Source: Stipa capillata
Taxonomy: Eukaryota > Streptophyta > Magnoliopsida > Poales > Poaceae
Length of the DNA stretch: 64,000 bases
Direction of reading: 5' to 3'
Assembly (NCBI GenBank): GCA_019208055.1
Contig: JAGXJF010000303.1
Coordinates: 124,001-188,000 of the forward strand
Positions 49,412 through 62,439 of the stretch are shown here, one piece after another; position 1 is the stretch's first letter, and each line of letters begins with the position of its first letter. A program made the translations under genes and the position numbers. Below the pieces are notes generated by a model. The model was not told where the DNA came from. It worked only from the letters and a program-made list of their open reading frames with translations, and did not search any database.

Positions 49412-50855
49412 TCATGGTAGCCGAGGTAGAAGGTGGAGCAGATGGAGGAGGTCCTCGAGGTGAAAAGTGGCAGTGTCATGAAGTAGAGAACAATCTCCTT
49501 GAGGTGAGTCGGAAGAGATTGGTGAAGAGATTGGCGCTGCCATGTCTGGTGCAAACTTGGAACACTTCTCGGATAACTCCTGGTAGACGAAGATCCTCGC
49601 ACTCATGTGGCGCTGATTGTGGAGGACTTTCTTTTGAAAACACTTCATCGCCTTGAGCTCAGCCTTGAGATGTGCAATCTCCTTGCTTTGCCAATGGAGA
49701 TGGTGAATGATAGCCTCGATGCCGCCATTGATATGTATAAGAGGATTACCCACGGTGGGATCCTTGGGAAGCATATTCTTCAAGAAAGCATCATATTTAG
49801 CTTTTTTGTCGCTTCCATGCCCTAACACTATCCGTCTCACTCTCTTCTTCTTCTTCCCTTTCCTCTTCTTGATTTTCCTCTCTTTTTTTTTGAGGTTCCA
49901 GCATCCTCAACAACCTTTTGCTCTTCTTGAGTAGTGGGGCTAGCATTCTCTTTGTCTGGCTTGTAATCATTGTGCTTAACCTAACAAAAGAAATCCTTGC
50001 CCACCACCTTGTTGATCACACTCAGTATATAGGGAGCAAGAGAAAAGAGCGAGTGTGATTTGCGCTTCCAGTCCTCATGAACTGGAAGATGTAGTCCGAT
50101 ATATGGAAGTTCTTCCCTTGAACCATGTACATGACAAGATCTCTCTCATAGCTTCTCATGAAGGATGCATCCCCAACCTTTGGTGCAACAATTTGCCAGG
50201 ACATCTTGTTGAAGGTCTTGGCAAAGAAGGACAAGTTTTTGGTCTGCCCTAAGGTGAAGGCTGTCCTGGGCTCATATAGAGGCTCAAGCTTGTTGATCTC
50301 AAGAGCTTTGTCTTCATTGTGTATGGACGGGATTTCCAAGTCATCCCCCTCAAGACCAAGTGCTTCGGAAAAACTCATTGAAGGTGTAGCTGTAGTGTCT
50401 ACCATGTGTCATCCAATGCAGAACCCTCGACGGTGATTTCCTTTCCATGAAATATAAAACTACATGACAAGCTCTTCGTTCCAACCTTGCCGCATGCCCA
50501 TAATGCCAAGTAAGCCTCGCTCTCGGCAAGTGTCAAGCACACTCCTAAAGCAAGTATGCTGCCCTAGGTACTGAAAGTTCACGTACCGCTGAGGGATCAC
50601 AACTTTCTTCCAGTGATAGACAATACTCATAGTAGTCCTACTGCTCGACGGACCAAAAGCACAAATCCATGGCATCCTTCTGATGATCATAGGGATTCAG
50701 TCTCGATCTGATCTTGCGAAGTTTGGCATTTGAGAAGGTTTTGCCGTCCGTAACCACCCTAGGACTCTTGCCTTGCTTGGGAAGATGGCGGACTAGAATA
50801 GGTACAACCCTTAAAGTAGAATCCTCGACGTCCTTAGATCCATTACCATCCTCGG
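49412..50855 (-). pseudogene. Decayed retroelement protein of unknown class
   Basis: Three minus-strand segments follow in order. 50690-50460 reads YHWKKVVIPQRYVNFQYLG and RGLLGIMGMRQGWNEEL. 50405-50022 reads FFAKTFNKMSWQIVAPKVGD and MYMVQGKNFHISDYIFQFM. 49840-49412 reads WQSKEIAHLKAELKAMK, a likely coiled coil. They resemble a protein found in many grass retroelement relics whose function I cannot name. No RT or integrase is present. The right end is cut by the LTR at 50856. Confidence 0.45.
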
Positions 50856-51408
50856 TGTCACACCCTGATTTTCTAAAACCTGAAAATTAGGGCCAACAAA
50901 AACTTTTTGTGCTAATAATAGCATTATCTTAATTAAACCTAATCAAAAACCTCATCATTGTCTAATATAACTACCGGGTGATCTCTTCCCCCTCTTGACA
51001 CCTGTGCTCAAACTTCCGTCGTGTTTATATTTTCACCAATCCCGCCTAGTATCCCTCGACGCAAGGCGACCTCCGCCTACCTACTCCTTATCGAACCCCT
51101 TGCGTATTCACATATGCACACCTGCAATTTCCCACATGCATGTACCCACATGTGTAGGTGCGTATGTTCATCTACCATGCGGTACTATTGCAAAATTGAG
51201 CATATATATGGCACAAACCCCTTCCGAATGCCACGATCTTCTACCCTCTACTTCGCCATGTCCTATCATGAGTATGTGCACATATATACTACTTTTATAT
51301 ATACGCATATACGCAAAACCCTAACGCCTTCTTCCCAAGCTACGGACTAAAACCCTTACTCTCTGTTTGCTTCTGCCGCCAATCCAAAGCATGTGTATAT
51401 ATGAGTAT
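50856..51408 (+). mobile_element. Family B long LTR fragment
   Basis: It starts TGTCACACCCTGATTTTC and resembles 9640 onward for several hundred bases (GGCGACCTCCGCCTA shared as GGCAACCTCCGCCTA). It inserts into the decayed retroelement ORF and is cut at 51408 by the Tat-type element, so its remainder should lie right of the window. Confidence 0.6.
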
Positions 51409-51929
51409 TGACGGGGGAGGCCCAACCGGGTAGGCCCAATACAGTGAGTCGGCCCAACAAGCTGGGACAAGCCCACTCGGATGAAAGCCCAAGAAAGGCC
51501 TGTACCAGTACAACGTCCGGGTGCCATTAAAACAGGCGTTACAAATCATCAAGACATACGTTTCAACCGGCATGAAGACTGGCGTTACCCGGACCGTTAC
51601 TAGATGTAAATATTACAGTTAATTAGGTCAGTAATGGCAGTCCCGCCGAGTGACCGAGTTGGTCTTCGTGAAGGCCTATATAAGGCTGAGCCCCCCATGC
51701 AGAAAGGGCTCTGGATTCTCTAACCTCTAGACGAACTAGCTTCTTCAATCTCCTGTACTATCTTTTTCACGCAAGATCATCAAATACATTCAGCAGGAGT
51801 AGGGTATTATCTCCATCTTTGGAGAGTCTGAACCTGGGTAAAGTTCTTGTGTGCACCGCCTAGATTTTCCATACGCGTAACCCCGACAATCCTATTACAA
51901 ATGGATATTGCCGCGAATTCCCCGCGACA
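51409..51929 (+). mobile_element. 5' LTR of a Tat-lineage Ty3/gypsy element
   Basis: TGACGGGG opens the LTR and CCCCGCGACA closes it; an earlier CCCCGACA at 51889 is an alternative end. TATATAAG lies at 51677-51684. The bases GTTGGCGCGCCAGG (51930-51943) directly after are a common internal start in RIRE2/cinful/Grande relatives. Confidence 0.75.
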
Positions 51930-54777
51930 GTTGGCGCGCCAGGTAGGGGACGCGTTCATTGGAGCAATGATCACGGCGGGGTCCTCTCCAGCAGCTGGCA
52001 GCAAGCTTGTCGCCGGCAAAGTGCCGCTCATGGTACACCCCGAAGGCTCGGAGTTCATCTTCGGCCGCCTTCGTTTCGTGGCCGATGCCCTTGGCCAACT
52101 GCATATTCAAGATGCGCGTCCTTGCCTCGCGGAGGAAGTAGAGCCTGAGCTTCGGCTCGGATCTCCTTTTGCCCCGGGCGAGAGCAACGGACATTCCCAG
52201 TTCGTCGCCATGGTGGGCACTGAGTCTCTCCTTCCCCTTTTGGATTCCGAATCCGAGGGAGACGAGAGTTCGCACAGCCATACGGCCTCCGCAGAGGTGT
52301 ATGTGGTTGGGGACGGCGCCACAGACGACGCAGGAACGTCTGCTGCAGCAGCAAGGGCGACCCATGAACACCTGCACACGCCCATTGTTGGACAGTCGGA
52401 AGCCGAGAGGGCCTTGGAAGCCTCTCGGCGAGCCTCCTTGCTGAACGAGAGCGCCTCGACCAAGAGAGGGCGGCACTCGAACAGCGAGAACGGCAACCGA
52501 ATGACCCTCACGGTTCGCGCAGTCGCGCGAACCGGCGAGCTTCTTCAGCCGCCCGGAGGAGTCGGGCTACTCGGGCCCCTCTTTTCGGGCAAGTGCAGGA
52601 CGGTGTCCCTGTTTATCAGACACCGGCTCAGAACCTGTTTGCAGCTGCCACGTTGGCTGACTCACTGCCGCCCCCGGCAGATGGCCCCCGCGGCAGAAAT
52701 CCAACGCCGAGTCGTCACCCTGATGAGGACGGCAGTGGAACAACAACATGAGGCCGGGTCGGTCGGCCACCGACTGGCCTCCCAAACAACTCGGCGTCGG
52801 CCTTCGACGGGTCCGAGTCGCCCCCTTACCGTTGGTTTGTCGCAGCCGAGTCGGTCCACGAATCGGACTGACACTCGCCAGGAGATCAACCGACTCCAGG
52901 CTGAGCGGCGACAAGCCGGCTCCCTCCGAGCGAACGACGCCCGTGATGCTCGTGACGACATCGAAGGACGGCGGGCAGCCCGAGTGCGGGCCGAGCGACG
53001 TGCCGGCGAAGTCAACTAGCCGGGTGGCTCCGCGTCCACTGGTCCGCTTTGCTTTAGCAGGCGGATTCGGGCCAAGCCGTTTCCGGACCGGTTCCGGATC
53101 GCCAGCGGCGTGGACAAGTATGACGGCACAGCCAAGCCGGAAACTTGGCTTGCCGACTACTTGGTCGCCTGCAATATAGGAGGAGGCAACGAGCGTGTCG
53201 CCCTCCGAAGCCTACCCCTAATGCTGGAAGGGTCGGCTCGGGCATGGCTTAATAGCCTGCCCGAAAGATAGCATCTATGACTGGAGGGACCTCCAAGAGG
53301 CCTTCGTCAAGAATTTTGAGGGCACGTACAAGCGCCCTGGGAACGCCCAAGACCTGTGGCTCTGTGTCCAGGAAAAGGGCGAGTCGGTCCGTGATTACAT
53401 CCAACGCTGGACCCGGCTCCGAAACTCCATTGAAGACGTCACCGAGACGCAGGCCATCCAGGCCTTTTCCCAAGGAGTCAAGTACGAGCTCCTCAAGCAC
53501 AAGTTGGCCCGGTCTAACATTCAGACGATGGGTCGACTCATGGAGGTCGCTAGCAAATACGCGACGGGTGAAGAGGCGATGCGGTACGAAGACAAAGGCA
53601 AAGCAAAAGCCGAGTCCTCAAGCCGGAAGGTGCCAACCGACTCGAGTCGGAAGCACACGGATACTCGGCCCCCGAAGCGGAAGGCTGGCGGTGGAGATGG
53701 AGTCGGGGGAGCCGACTTGGTTGCAGCTGCTGAGCGTCGCCCCCAGCGTGGCGACGATGGCCAAAGAAAGAGCGCCCCTGGCAACATCGCAAGGCGCCAA
53801 AACTGACCTTCGAGGAAATCCTCGACAGGCCTTGCTCGTTCCACAGCACCGCCAATTATCAGGCGGGGCACTCGACCCGGGAGTGCAGTTTCCTGCAGCG
53901 CCTCCGGGAGGAAAAGCAGCCCGAGCCGGAAGACAGCGGAGAAGGAGGCTCCGCCGCAGGTGCCGGCGCTGCGCAGTATCCCCCTCAAAGGGGGTATTCA
54001 TGATCTCCAGGGATCCGACTCCAAAAGGGGTCGGAAGCTGCGCTGTTGCGAGGTCAACGCAACGGTGCGGCTGTCCTCAATGGCTGGACTGGTCTGAGGT
54101 GACAGTCGGTTTTAGCTGACTCGACCACCCGGACCGGATCCCTCAACCCGGCAAGCATCCCTTGGTAGTGGATCCGCAAGTCGGCGGGTTCAAACTCCGC
54201 AAGGTCTTGATGGACGGGGGCTCCAGCATCAATATCATCTTCATGGACACCCTGAAGAAGATGCAGGTTTCGGAGACCCAGCTCCGCCCCAGCAACACTT
54301 CCTTCCACGGAATAGTGCCAGGGAAGTGCGCTAAGCTCTGGGTCAGATCTCCTTAGAAGTTGTGTTCGGCGAGCCGAACAACTTCCGGGTCGAGACATTG
54401 ACCTTCGAGGTAGTCGGCTTCAAGAGCGCATATCATGCGATCTGCGGCCGGTCGGCTTATGCCAAATTCATGGCTAGGCCATGCTACACATACCTGAAGC
54501 TGAAGATGCCGGGTCCCAAAGGCGTCATCACCATCACTAGTGACTTTGAGCGCTCCAACGAGTGCGATCTCGCCAGCGCGGACATAGCCGAGTCCCTGAT
54601 CGCGGCTCAGAGCTGGAGAACATCCAGGCATCTGTCGACCCGGACCAAGCTCCACCCAGCAAGAAGGCGGCAACCGAGTCCGCCTTCCAGTCGGCCAAGG
54701 ACACTAAACGTGTCCAGGTCCATCCTGAGGATCCGTCCAAGACGGTCCAAATCGGGACTGACCTTGAGGCTAAATAG
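51930..54777 (+). pseudogene. Tat-lineage gag and protease region, frameshifted
   Basis: The gag N-terminus reads from about 51967 (LMVHPEGSEFIFGRL) to about 52450, where the frame shifts. Capsid pieces continue after 53050: WLADYLVACNIGGG, ARAWLNSLP, then DYIQRWTRLRNSIEDVTE and QAFSQGVKYELLKHKLA, to a lysine-rich end near 53800. The aspartic protease is marked by LMDGGSSINII near 54208-54240. A frame change follows at about 54357 (VGFKSAYHAICGR onward). A stop at 54775-54777 separates this part from the reverse transcriptase frame. Several stops and shifts make the polyprotein non-functional. Confidence 0.8.
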
Positions 54778-57700
54778 GAAGGCGCGCTCGTCGACTTCCT
54801 TCGTGAGAATTGGAACATCTTCGCATGGAAGCCTTCTGACATGCCGGGTGTTCCAAGGAAGTTCGCCGAGTACTCCCTCAACGTCGCCAAGGACGCAAAA
54901 CCAGTGAAGCAGTCTCTCCGCCGCTTCGCTGAAGACCGGCGCAAGGCGATCGGAGAAGAAATCGCCCGACTCCTCGCAGCCGGATTCATCAAGGAAGTTT
55001 TTCACCCAGACTGGTTAGCAAACCCGGTCCTGGTTCTTAAGAAAAACAAAACTTGGCGCATGTGTGTGGACTACACGTCCTTGAACAAAGCATGTCCCAA
55101 GGACCCGTTCGCTTTACCCCGAGTGGATCAAGTTGTCGACTCCACAGCCGGTTGCGAACGCTTGTGTTTTCTGGATGCCTATTCAGGCTACCACCAGATC
55201 AAAATGAAAGAGTCTGATCAAATAAAAACTTCTTTCATCACCCCGTTTGGGGCTTTTTGTCACATCACTATGCCTTTTGGTTTGAAAAATGCTGGTGCTA
55301 CATATCAACGCTGTATGCAAAAGTGTTTACACGACCAGATAGGCAGGAATGTCCAGGCTTACGTCGATGACATCGTGATAAAAACAAAGAAGACCGCGGA
55401 TCTCTTGACCGACTTGGCTGAAACCTTCGCCAATCTCAGGAGGTTCGACATGAAGCTCAACCCGGAGAAGTGCGTCTTCGGAGTTCCGGCTGGCAAGCTA
55501 CTCGGCTTCATCGTTTCCGAGCGAGGAATCGAGGCGAACCCGGAGAAACTTGACGCCGTCATCAAGATGGGAAAGCCGAAAGATTTGAAGTCGGTTCAGC
55601 GCTTAACCGGGTGTGTTGCTGCCTTAAGTCGGTTCATCGCCCGACTCGGTGAGAAGGCCTTGCCTTTTTACCGACTACTCAAGAAGTCTGACTCCTTCGA
55701 GTGGACGAGTGAAGCTCAGCAAGCCTTTGAAGATCTCAAGCGTCTTTTGTCAACACCTCCAGTCCTCGCTGCGCCCATGGAGGGAGAACCCATGCTGCTT
55801 TACATCGCGGCCACGAATCAGGTGGTCAGCGTTGTCTTAGTGGTGGAACGAGCAGAAGAAGGCCGAGTCCAGAAGGTACAGCGACCCGTCTACTACATCA
55901 GCGAAATTCTTTCCGAGTCGAAGCAGCGCTACCCGCACTACCAGAAACTCGTCTACGGTGTGTTTGTGGCGACTCGGAAGCTCGTGCACTATTTTCAAGC
56001 CCACTCGGTCACCGTGGTTAGTCACGCCCCACTGTCTGATATCATCAACAATCGGGATGCCACGGGCCGAGTCGCTAAGTGGGCAATAGAACTCATGCCG
56101 CATGACATCAGCTACGAGCCCCGCAAAGCAATTAAGTCACAAGCTCTCGCAGACTTCATCGTCGAGTGGACTGAAAGCCAGTCCACTCCGACTCAGGTGC
56201 ACCTTGAGCACTGGGTCATGTACTTCGATGGGTCGAAGATGCTTGCTGGCACGGGGGCTGGAGTCGTGCTGATTTCTCCCAAAGGCGACAAGTTGAATTA
56301 CGTGCTGCAGATCCACTTCGCCGCCTCCAACAACGTTGCAGAATACGAGGCGTTACTGCATGGCTTGCGCATTGCAGTTTCACTCGGCATTCGCCGACTT
56401 CTTTGTCGCGGCGACTCGGATCTGGTGGTACAGCAAGTAATGAAAGCTTGGGACGCCAAGGATCCCACAATGGCGGCATACTGTGCCGCTGTGCGCCGGC
56501 TGGAAGGACACTTTGATGGACTCGAACTCCATCATGTTCGACGAGCAGACAATGAAGCAGCCGACTCCCTTGCTCGGATTGGCTCTGCTCGGGAAAAAGT
56601 CCCTCCTGGAGTTTTCCTTCAGCAGCTGTACCAACCATCCGTCAAGTTAGAGTCGGCAACCGAGTCGTCCGAAGCCGGGTCGTCACACCCTGATTCGGCC
56701 CAACCGGCTCAAGAAGACGTCTTGGCGGTCGTTCCTCTCTGGACTCAGCCGTTCCTTGCGTACCTCATGTGCAAAGAGCTACCTGAGGACCCGACTGAGG
56801 CACGCCGTATCGTGTGTCGAGCTCGAGCGTACACCATCATCAACGGTGAACTCTACAAGCGCAGCACTACTGGAATCTTCCAGCGCTGCATTTCGCCGGA
56901 AGAAGGCCGAGCGTTGCTCGAGGAGGTCCACTCGGGACTCTGCGGTCACCATGCTTCGTCAAGAGCCTTGGTCGCCAAAGCTTTTCGACACGGTTTCTTT
57001 TGGCTCAGCGCGCATGCTGATGCCGAGGAACTCGTCCGAACTTGCGAAGGGTGTCAGCGGTATGCACGTCAGATACACATGCCAGCTACCGCGCTCAAGA
57101 CCATTCCGATCACATGGCCTTTCGCTGTGTGGGGACTCGACATGGTGGGTCCACTAAAAACAGCCCGAGGAGGTTTCACTCATCTCCTCGTGGCCGTGGA
57201 CAAGTTCACCAAGTGGATCGAAGCTAAGCCAATAATGAAGCTCGATGGTCCGACTGCTGTCAACTTCATGAAGGGAGTCATCTTCCGATTCGGGATCCCC
57301 CATAGCATCATCACCGACAACGGCACGAACTTCACTTCTGAAGTTTTCCGCCATTTTTGCCGGGATCATGGGATTCGGATCGATTATGCCTCCGTAGCTC
57401 ATCCGCAATCAAATGGTCAAGTCGAGCGGTCCAACGCTCTGATTCTTCAAGGCATCAAGCCCCGGTTGTTAGTCCCGTTGAGCTTCTATCCGTCCTTTGG
57501 AGCTTAAGGACGACTCCTAGCCGGTCGACTGGTTACACACCGTTCTTCCTGGTTTACGGAGCTGAAGCTGTCTTGCCGAGTGACATCCTCCACGACTCCC
57601 CGCGAGTCGCAGCATACGTGGAAAAGGATGCCGAGTCGGCACGACAAGACGACCTAGATCTCCTAGAAGAAGCTCGGGAACTTGCCCTCTCGCGTTCGGC

Positions 57701-57950
57701 TATCTATCAGCAGAACCTGCGCCGATACCATAGTCGGCAAGTTCGGGGCCGAGTCTTCAACAAGGGTGATCTGGTCCTCCGACTGATCCAAGACAAGGCA
57801 GGCATGCACAAATTGTCTTCGCCTTGGGAAGGTCCTTTCATCGTCAACCAAGTGCTTCACAACGGCGCATATCGACTGGAGGACCCGACAACCGGCGCCA
57901 TCACCGAGCGAATTTGGAATATTGCACAGCTGCGTCCTTTCTACACTTAA
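54778..57950 (+). pseudogene. Tat-lineage pol: reverse transcriptase, two RNase H domains, integrase
   Basis: From 54841 an 888-codon frame is open. The RT comes first: NPVLVLKKNKTWRMCVDY, then YVDD at about 55360-55371. A degenerate RNase H follows (RPVYYISEIL, KLVYGVFVATRKL). A second, archaeal-type RNase H domain follows (MYFDGSKMLAGTGAGV, NVAEYEALLHGL), which marks the Tat lineage. The integrase has the HHCC part (ending RTCEGCQRYA) and a DDE core (WGLDMVG; ITDNGTNF; NGQVERSN). A frame change near 57470-57510 shifts the end into a second frame, which ends RIWNIAQLRPFY at 57950. Pol is better preserved than gag, suggesting a fairly recent element. Confidence 0.88.
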
Positions 57951-57965
57951 AACTTTGTACTTCAA

Positions 57966-58561
57966 ACAATTCAACTTCTCCATAAACTTTTCCACTTTAT
58001 CCTCATCTGTGGATACTTCCCGCTGAGCATAACGAGCTAGATGGTTGAATTCACGAAGGAACTCCAACACTGACTTCCGACCTTGACGAAGATCACGGAA
58101 ATTCTTCCTTCTTTAAAGCCATGACACCAGCAGGGATATGGAATGCCCGAAAACCAGTCCGGAACTCTGCCCAGGTGACGACATGGCCAGGGCTTGCATG
58201 GCGAGGAAATTATCCCACCAATCTGCAGCAGCACCCTCGAGAAAATGAGAAGCAAAACTAACTTTATCGGCTTCTGCACATTGAGCCAGCTGGAGTTTTC
58301 TTTCAATAGTGCGAATCCAGTTGTCTGCTTCCAAGGGATCATCTGCCCGATCGAAAATGGCTGGTTGAGTTCGCTGGAAATCAGCCAGACCACCACGAAC
58401 TTGCCCACCTCCTGGGCTCTGATTACGCACCAGCTGTTCAAGAATCCGATTCTGCGTTACCAGAAGATCCGCAATATGGGTTGCTGGGGAGGAGGAGGTG
58501 GCACTTCCTCCTCGTCACGATCCCGACGAGCACGACCGGCTCCACGTGTTCCCGAAGCCAT
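57966..58561 (-). pseudogene. Gag fragment of a Tekay/RIRE3-like gypsy element
   Basis: On the minus strand an ATG at 58561 (MASGTRGAGRARRDRDEEE) leads to LADFQRTQPAIFDRADDPLE, ADNWIRTIERKL and AADWWDNFL, a clear gypsy gag. A frame change near 58150-58060 precedes EFLREFNHLARYA. The frame ends abruptly at about 57966 against Tat sequence. No protease, RT or integrase of this element is present. Confidence 0.75.
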
Positions 58562-58896
58562 CCTGTTGCAACCATTCGACAACACGATGAGATGACAACA
58601 CGAGAGGCTGGAAAATAACTCTTTCCGTGATAGTAAGACAAGGCATTCATGAACATGTAAGAACGATTGACAAAACACCCAGTGTATTAACACGTTCAAC
58701 ATAGTTCATTACATGGGGCTGCGGTTTAAATCACCATAAAGGAGAGATAAACATACACAAGGTACCAAAATTGGCAGCCACCAATACCCGCTTACATGCC
58801 TCCAAAAGCTATCTAAAGGATTAGGGTTTGGATCAACTTTACATTCCAAAATTGCGACCCAAACAGGAGCTAAGATTGAACCACACCGCTTATGGA
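58562..58896 (-). other. Spacer between orf0 and gag
   Basis: Non-coding internal sequence of the minus-oriented gypsy element. Confidence 0.4.
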
Positions 58897-59681
58897 CTAT
58901 ACGGAATCCTTCATGACGACGAATCTCCATTGCCTCCAAGTCGGTGGGAAGAGGGACCATGGTGTGGAACAAGGAATTCCATGGCCAAACGGAGGAGTGA
59001 CGGTGGGGATGCGACGAACGCCACCCACAGCCATTTGCGGACGCAGAACATCAGGATGAACTCCAAGCTCTGTCCCGCCCACTGACGGATATTGATACGC
59101 CCACGGACCTCCTTCATAGACCGAGTAGATGCCTTCCCCGGTCCAGAAGTGTGGTGGTGGGGTGAAGAAATTCCCTTGGTGTCGAGCCAACTCAAGAGAA
59201 ATAATGAGACGGTGACGATATCGTCTTGTCTCGAAACCACGAGCACGATATGCCACGTCCAAAGATCGGACAAGGCGGCCCAAATGAGCTAGTGCCACAT
59301 TAGGCTCTTGAGTAAAATCCTCAGGAGGTATCACGTTCTCCATAGGAGTCCGCGACGGAAAGAAGGAGAAAGGGCCCTCAGCGAGACCCGGAAGCTCATA
59401 GCGAAGATGGCACATAGCCGAATATGCTGCATCTTGGACAGCAGATTCTAACTCTGCTCCATACCCATTAAAGAAACGCGGCTGATGAGGGGGATCACTC
59501 TCACGCGGTTGAATGAACACGCGCGCCCGATACTCATACATACGAACCCTAGATTGGCTCTATGCACGAGATATTCTGGGAGATATCGAAATCCGAGTTC
59601 CCGAAGCATATACAGCAACACTTCAGGAAACCCTTCGACATCCAATCCATGGGTAGCATGCATTAACTGAAAAGAAGCCAT
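58897..59681 (-). pseudogene. orf0-like frame upstream of gag, frameshifted
   Basis: On the minus strand MASFQLMHATHGLDVEGF begins at 59681. It shifts frame near 59545 and continues VYEYRARVFIQP-like to a stop at 58897 (YRHRLIISLELARHQG, FWTGEGIYSVYEGGPWAYQY). An extra orf0 before gag is described for rice RIRE3 and RIRE8 elements. The function of such proteins is unknown to me. Confidence 0.55.
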
Positions 59682-59896
59682 CTGACAAAACAAGACACAG
59701 ATCAGGATCATCCACAAGCAAAAACAAATGCAATAGAGAAGGAACTTTAGAACTAAGACCGATGAAGATGAGAAATAAAGAAGCAATCTACTTACTAACT
59801 TTTAAACATAAGTTTTTAACTTTCACAAATAGTTTTCTCGACATTGCCGAGTCCTGACTAACGCCCACCTGCAATTGGCTTCCTACGGTCTGCTCG

Positions 59897-59908
59897 GCTC
59901 TGATACCA
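59897..59908 (-). other. Primer binding site, initiator tRNA-Met type
   Basis: TGGTATCAGAGC on the minus strand, three bases from the LTR end, is complementary to the 3' end of plant initiator tRNA-Met. It fixes the orientation of this element. Confidence 0.92.
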
Positions 59909-60939
59909 AGCTGTCACGGACCCGGAATCCACATATGATTAGGGGAACGCGAAGTCGCCAAGGACCGAAGGACTCGTCATCACGGTGGCACGGTACCTGC
60001 GCCGTACGCACCGAGACAGAACGATCCGACACCCGCCACGTGCGAGCCGGCCGGAAGCGACCAATCTTCCCAGAACCACATATAGATTCCAGATTCCGGT
60101 GGAGGTTTAAAGCCGTTCCCTGATCCTACCACGCAGAACAAGGTCGGAGGAGCCCGGCGATTCTACCCACACCCTAACCTAGCCCGAGGGCTAGTGGGTC
60201 GCTCGAAAGCCCGGTAGAACCCACCCTCACCCTGCCTGGCCGGCATAGCATCACAGCCAGCGGGTCACTCAACCGATTCCTGCTCGACATAGTAAAAAGG
60301 GGAACAACAGTAACTCTCCACGGCATGCCCACACACTTCATAACATACACACATTGCATATGGGCAGCCTGAATAACAACTCGTATACCATAAACAAGCA
60401 CTACAATACTATATTAAACCTAGTTGTCCACTGAGTGAACTTTACACATATATCATGCGGCGATAACCGTAAACTTAGTTGAAACTGAAATATGTACAAT
60501 GCAGCGGAAAACAACAAAAGCCCCGCAGTGGTGCATCAACCACTGCATAACACCAAACCACTCCCACGAGTCGAACGCGGACCAAGGAAACCATTGGGTA
60601 TTAAGCTTCATCACAAAACTCCGCAACAGTTGGCTCACCTGCAAAAGTCTAGGAATATCCTAGGTGAGTACAAAGTACTCGCAAGACTTATCCGTGCTTG
60701 ATTAAATGTCCTACACATGCTAGTTCAGCAGCAATTAAACATGATGCAATTCCATCGAATAATACATAATCAAAGTAGTAACCTAGTCCATAGCATAATA
60801 TAAATGACAGAATCAAAGTGAACTCAGGATTTCAACTGAATACAAAGCAATCAAGACAATTGGATATCACATTGGGGTAGCCCACACCCATTTCAATTCA
60901 ATCCACCTCTTGGACCGTTGCCGGCAATACGACTACCCT

Positions 60940-61180
60940 GGACATGATGAGTGCATTTCCCTTGGAGGTTGCAAAGCTCCAAGTGATATCGAGACTTACC
61001 TCAATCATTCCCGGTATCGATTCCGCTAACGTCCGCGAGGGCTATCAATCCATTTCACATTACATTCAAACAACTCTCGGATCATTACCGACAATCGATC
61101 ACCCTGGACATGGCGAGTGCATTTCACCCCAAGTGATATCGAGACTTACCTCAACCATTCCCGGTATCAATTCTCGGTAA
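60940..61180. repeat. Direct repeat in the long LTR
   Basis: GGACATGATGAGTGCATTTC and GGACATGGCGAGTGCATTTC each precede AAGTGATATCGAGACTTACC and a CATTCCCGGTATC phrase. The copies are about 160 bp apart. Confidence 0.85.
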
Positions 61181-62439
61181 TGTCCACGCGTGACAGGGAA
61201 GTAACACTCCGGCATGCGGTTGGTGTGTGACCAATCTCAATTTCAATCTCCAAACCCCTGGGTCACTTCAACACTTCAATTAACACCAACCGTATCCATT
61301 GCGTACGCCCTCGGCTCTCCCAACTCACTTAAACCAATTTTAGTTGAAAGGGCTTTAAGGACGTTCTCGACGCAACGATACACCCTACGCATGCTAGTAA
61401 ACTCAACTTCAACATCCAATTCAAACAAGCATTCGCACACAATACATTGATACGGAAAATAAAGGATGCAACAAGCTCTGCTTGCCTTCGTCGTAGGATT
61501 CGGAGACTTGAGTGAGCTCAACAGTTTGCGGTTCTTCTTCTTCGGGTTCTGTCGCAAGCAATACGAAACATCGGCAAGGAAACGATAAAAGAATGAAACT
61601 TTCAGCATGTATGCATGATGGAGATGCTAGCATGAGATGCTAGGGCTTTGCGATAAGAGAAAGCATGCTTCATTTCAATTTAAGGAATTAAAGTGGTTAT
61701 CCTAATAGTATATGCATGACTTTCATTGAATTGAGATTTATATTAGGGTTAACAATTTGGTTTGAAATTAGTGCAAAAAGGAAATACCTTTATACCCTAG
61801 CATGTTAGTTACTTGGGCTAACTAATTGAACATTGAAATGGGAATGCAATGAACTAGATGAACTATGAACAATCTAATAGGTTTTAAAAACATACATTTG
61901 TTCAAAGATGAACCTTATACCTCTTAGAGAAAACCCCAAAGGTTGGAACTAGAGCACACAGCTACTTTGGCCCTCAAACCCCAAATGCCAGCTTCACTCC
62001 TTCTTCCTCTTGCTCTACCCTTCTTCTCTGCTGAACACTGCAGCCCGGAAGCATCCGATGTCCGGAATGGACTCCGGATGACTGCAAAACTGCTGAGAGC
62101 TCGGTTTCGAGCTGAGGAAAAGAGAGAAAGAGTGAGGGAAATGGGGAGAAGCTCGGGGGAAGAAGGAAGGGGAAGGGAGAGGAGCTGGCTCACCGGAGCA
62201 GCGGCGCTGGCTCACCGGAGTTGGCGCCGGAGCTGAGGAAGATGATGGAGAGGCTGCTGACCGTGCTGTTTTTGGAAGGAAAGAGAAGAAAATGGGGAAT
62301 TTGGTGGGGAGGAGAAAAAGAGGTGAGAGGGGGCCCTTGGGGAGGCTTTTATACAGGGCCCCGGCGAGCCCTCCACGCAGGTCCACCGCCCACCGCCCCC
62401 CCCCAACCGGCGACGGCACGTGGCAGCCAAAATCTGACA

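Noticed and set aside
58828..59292. Plus-strand frames over the minus-oriented gypsy element
   Set aside because: They oppose the orf0-like frame and show no domain.
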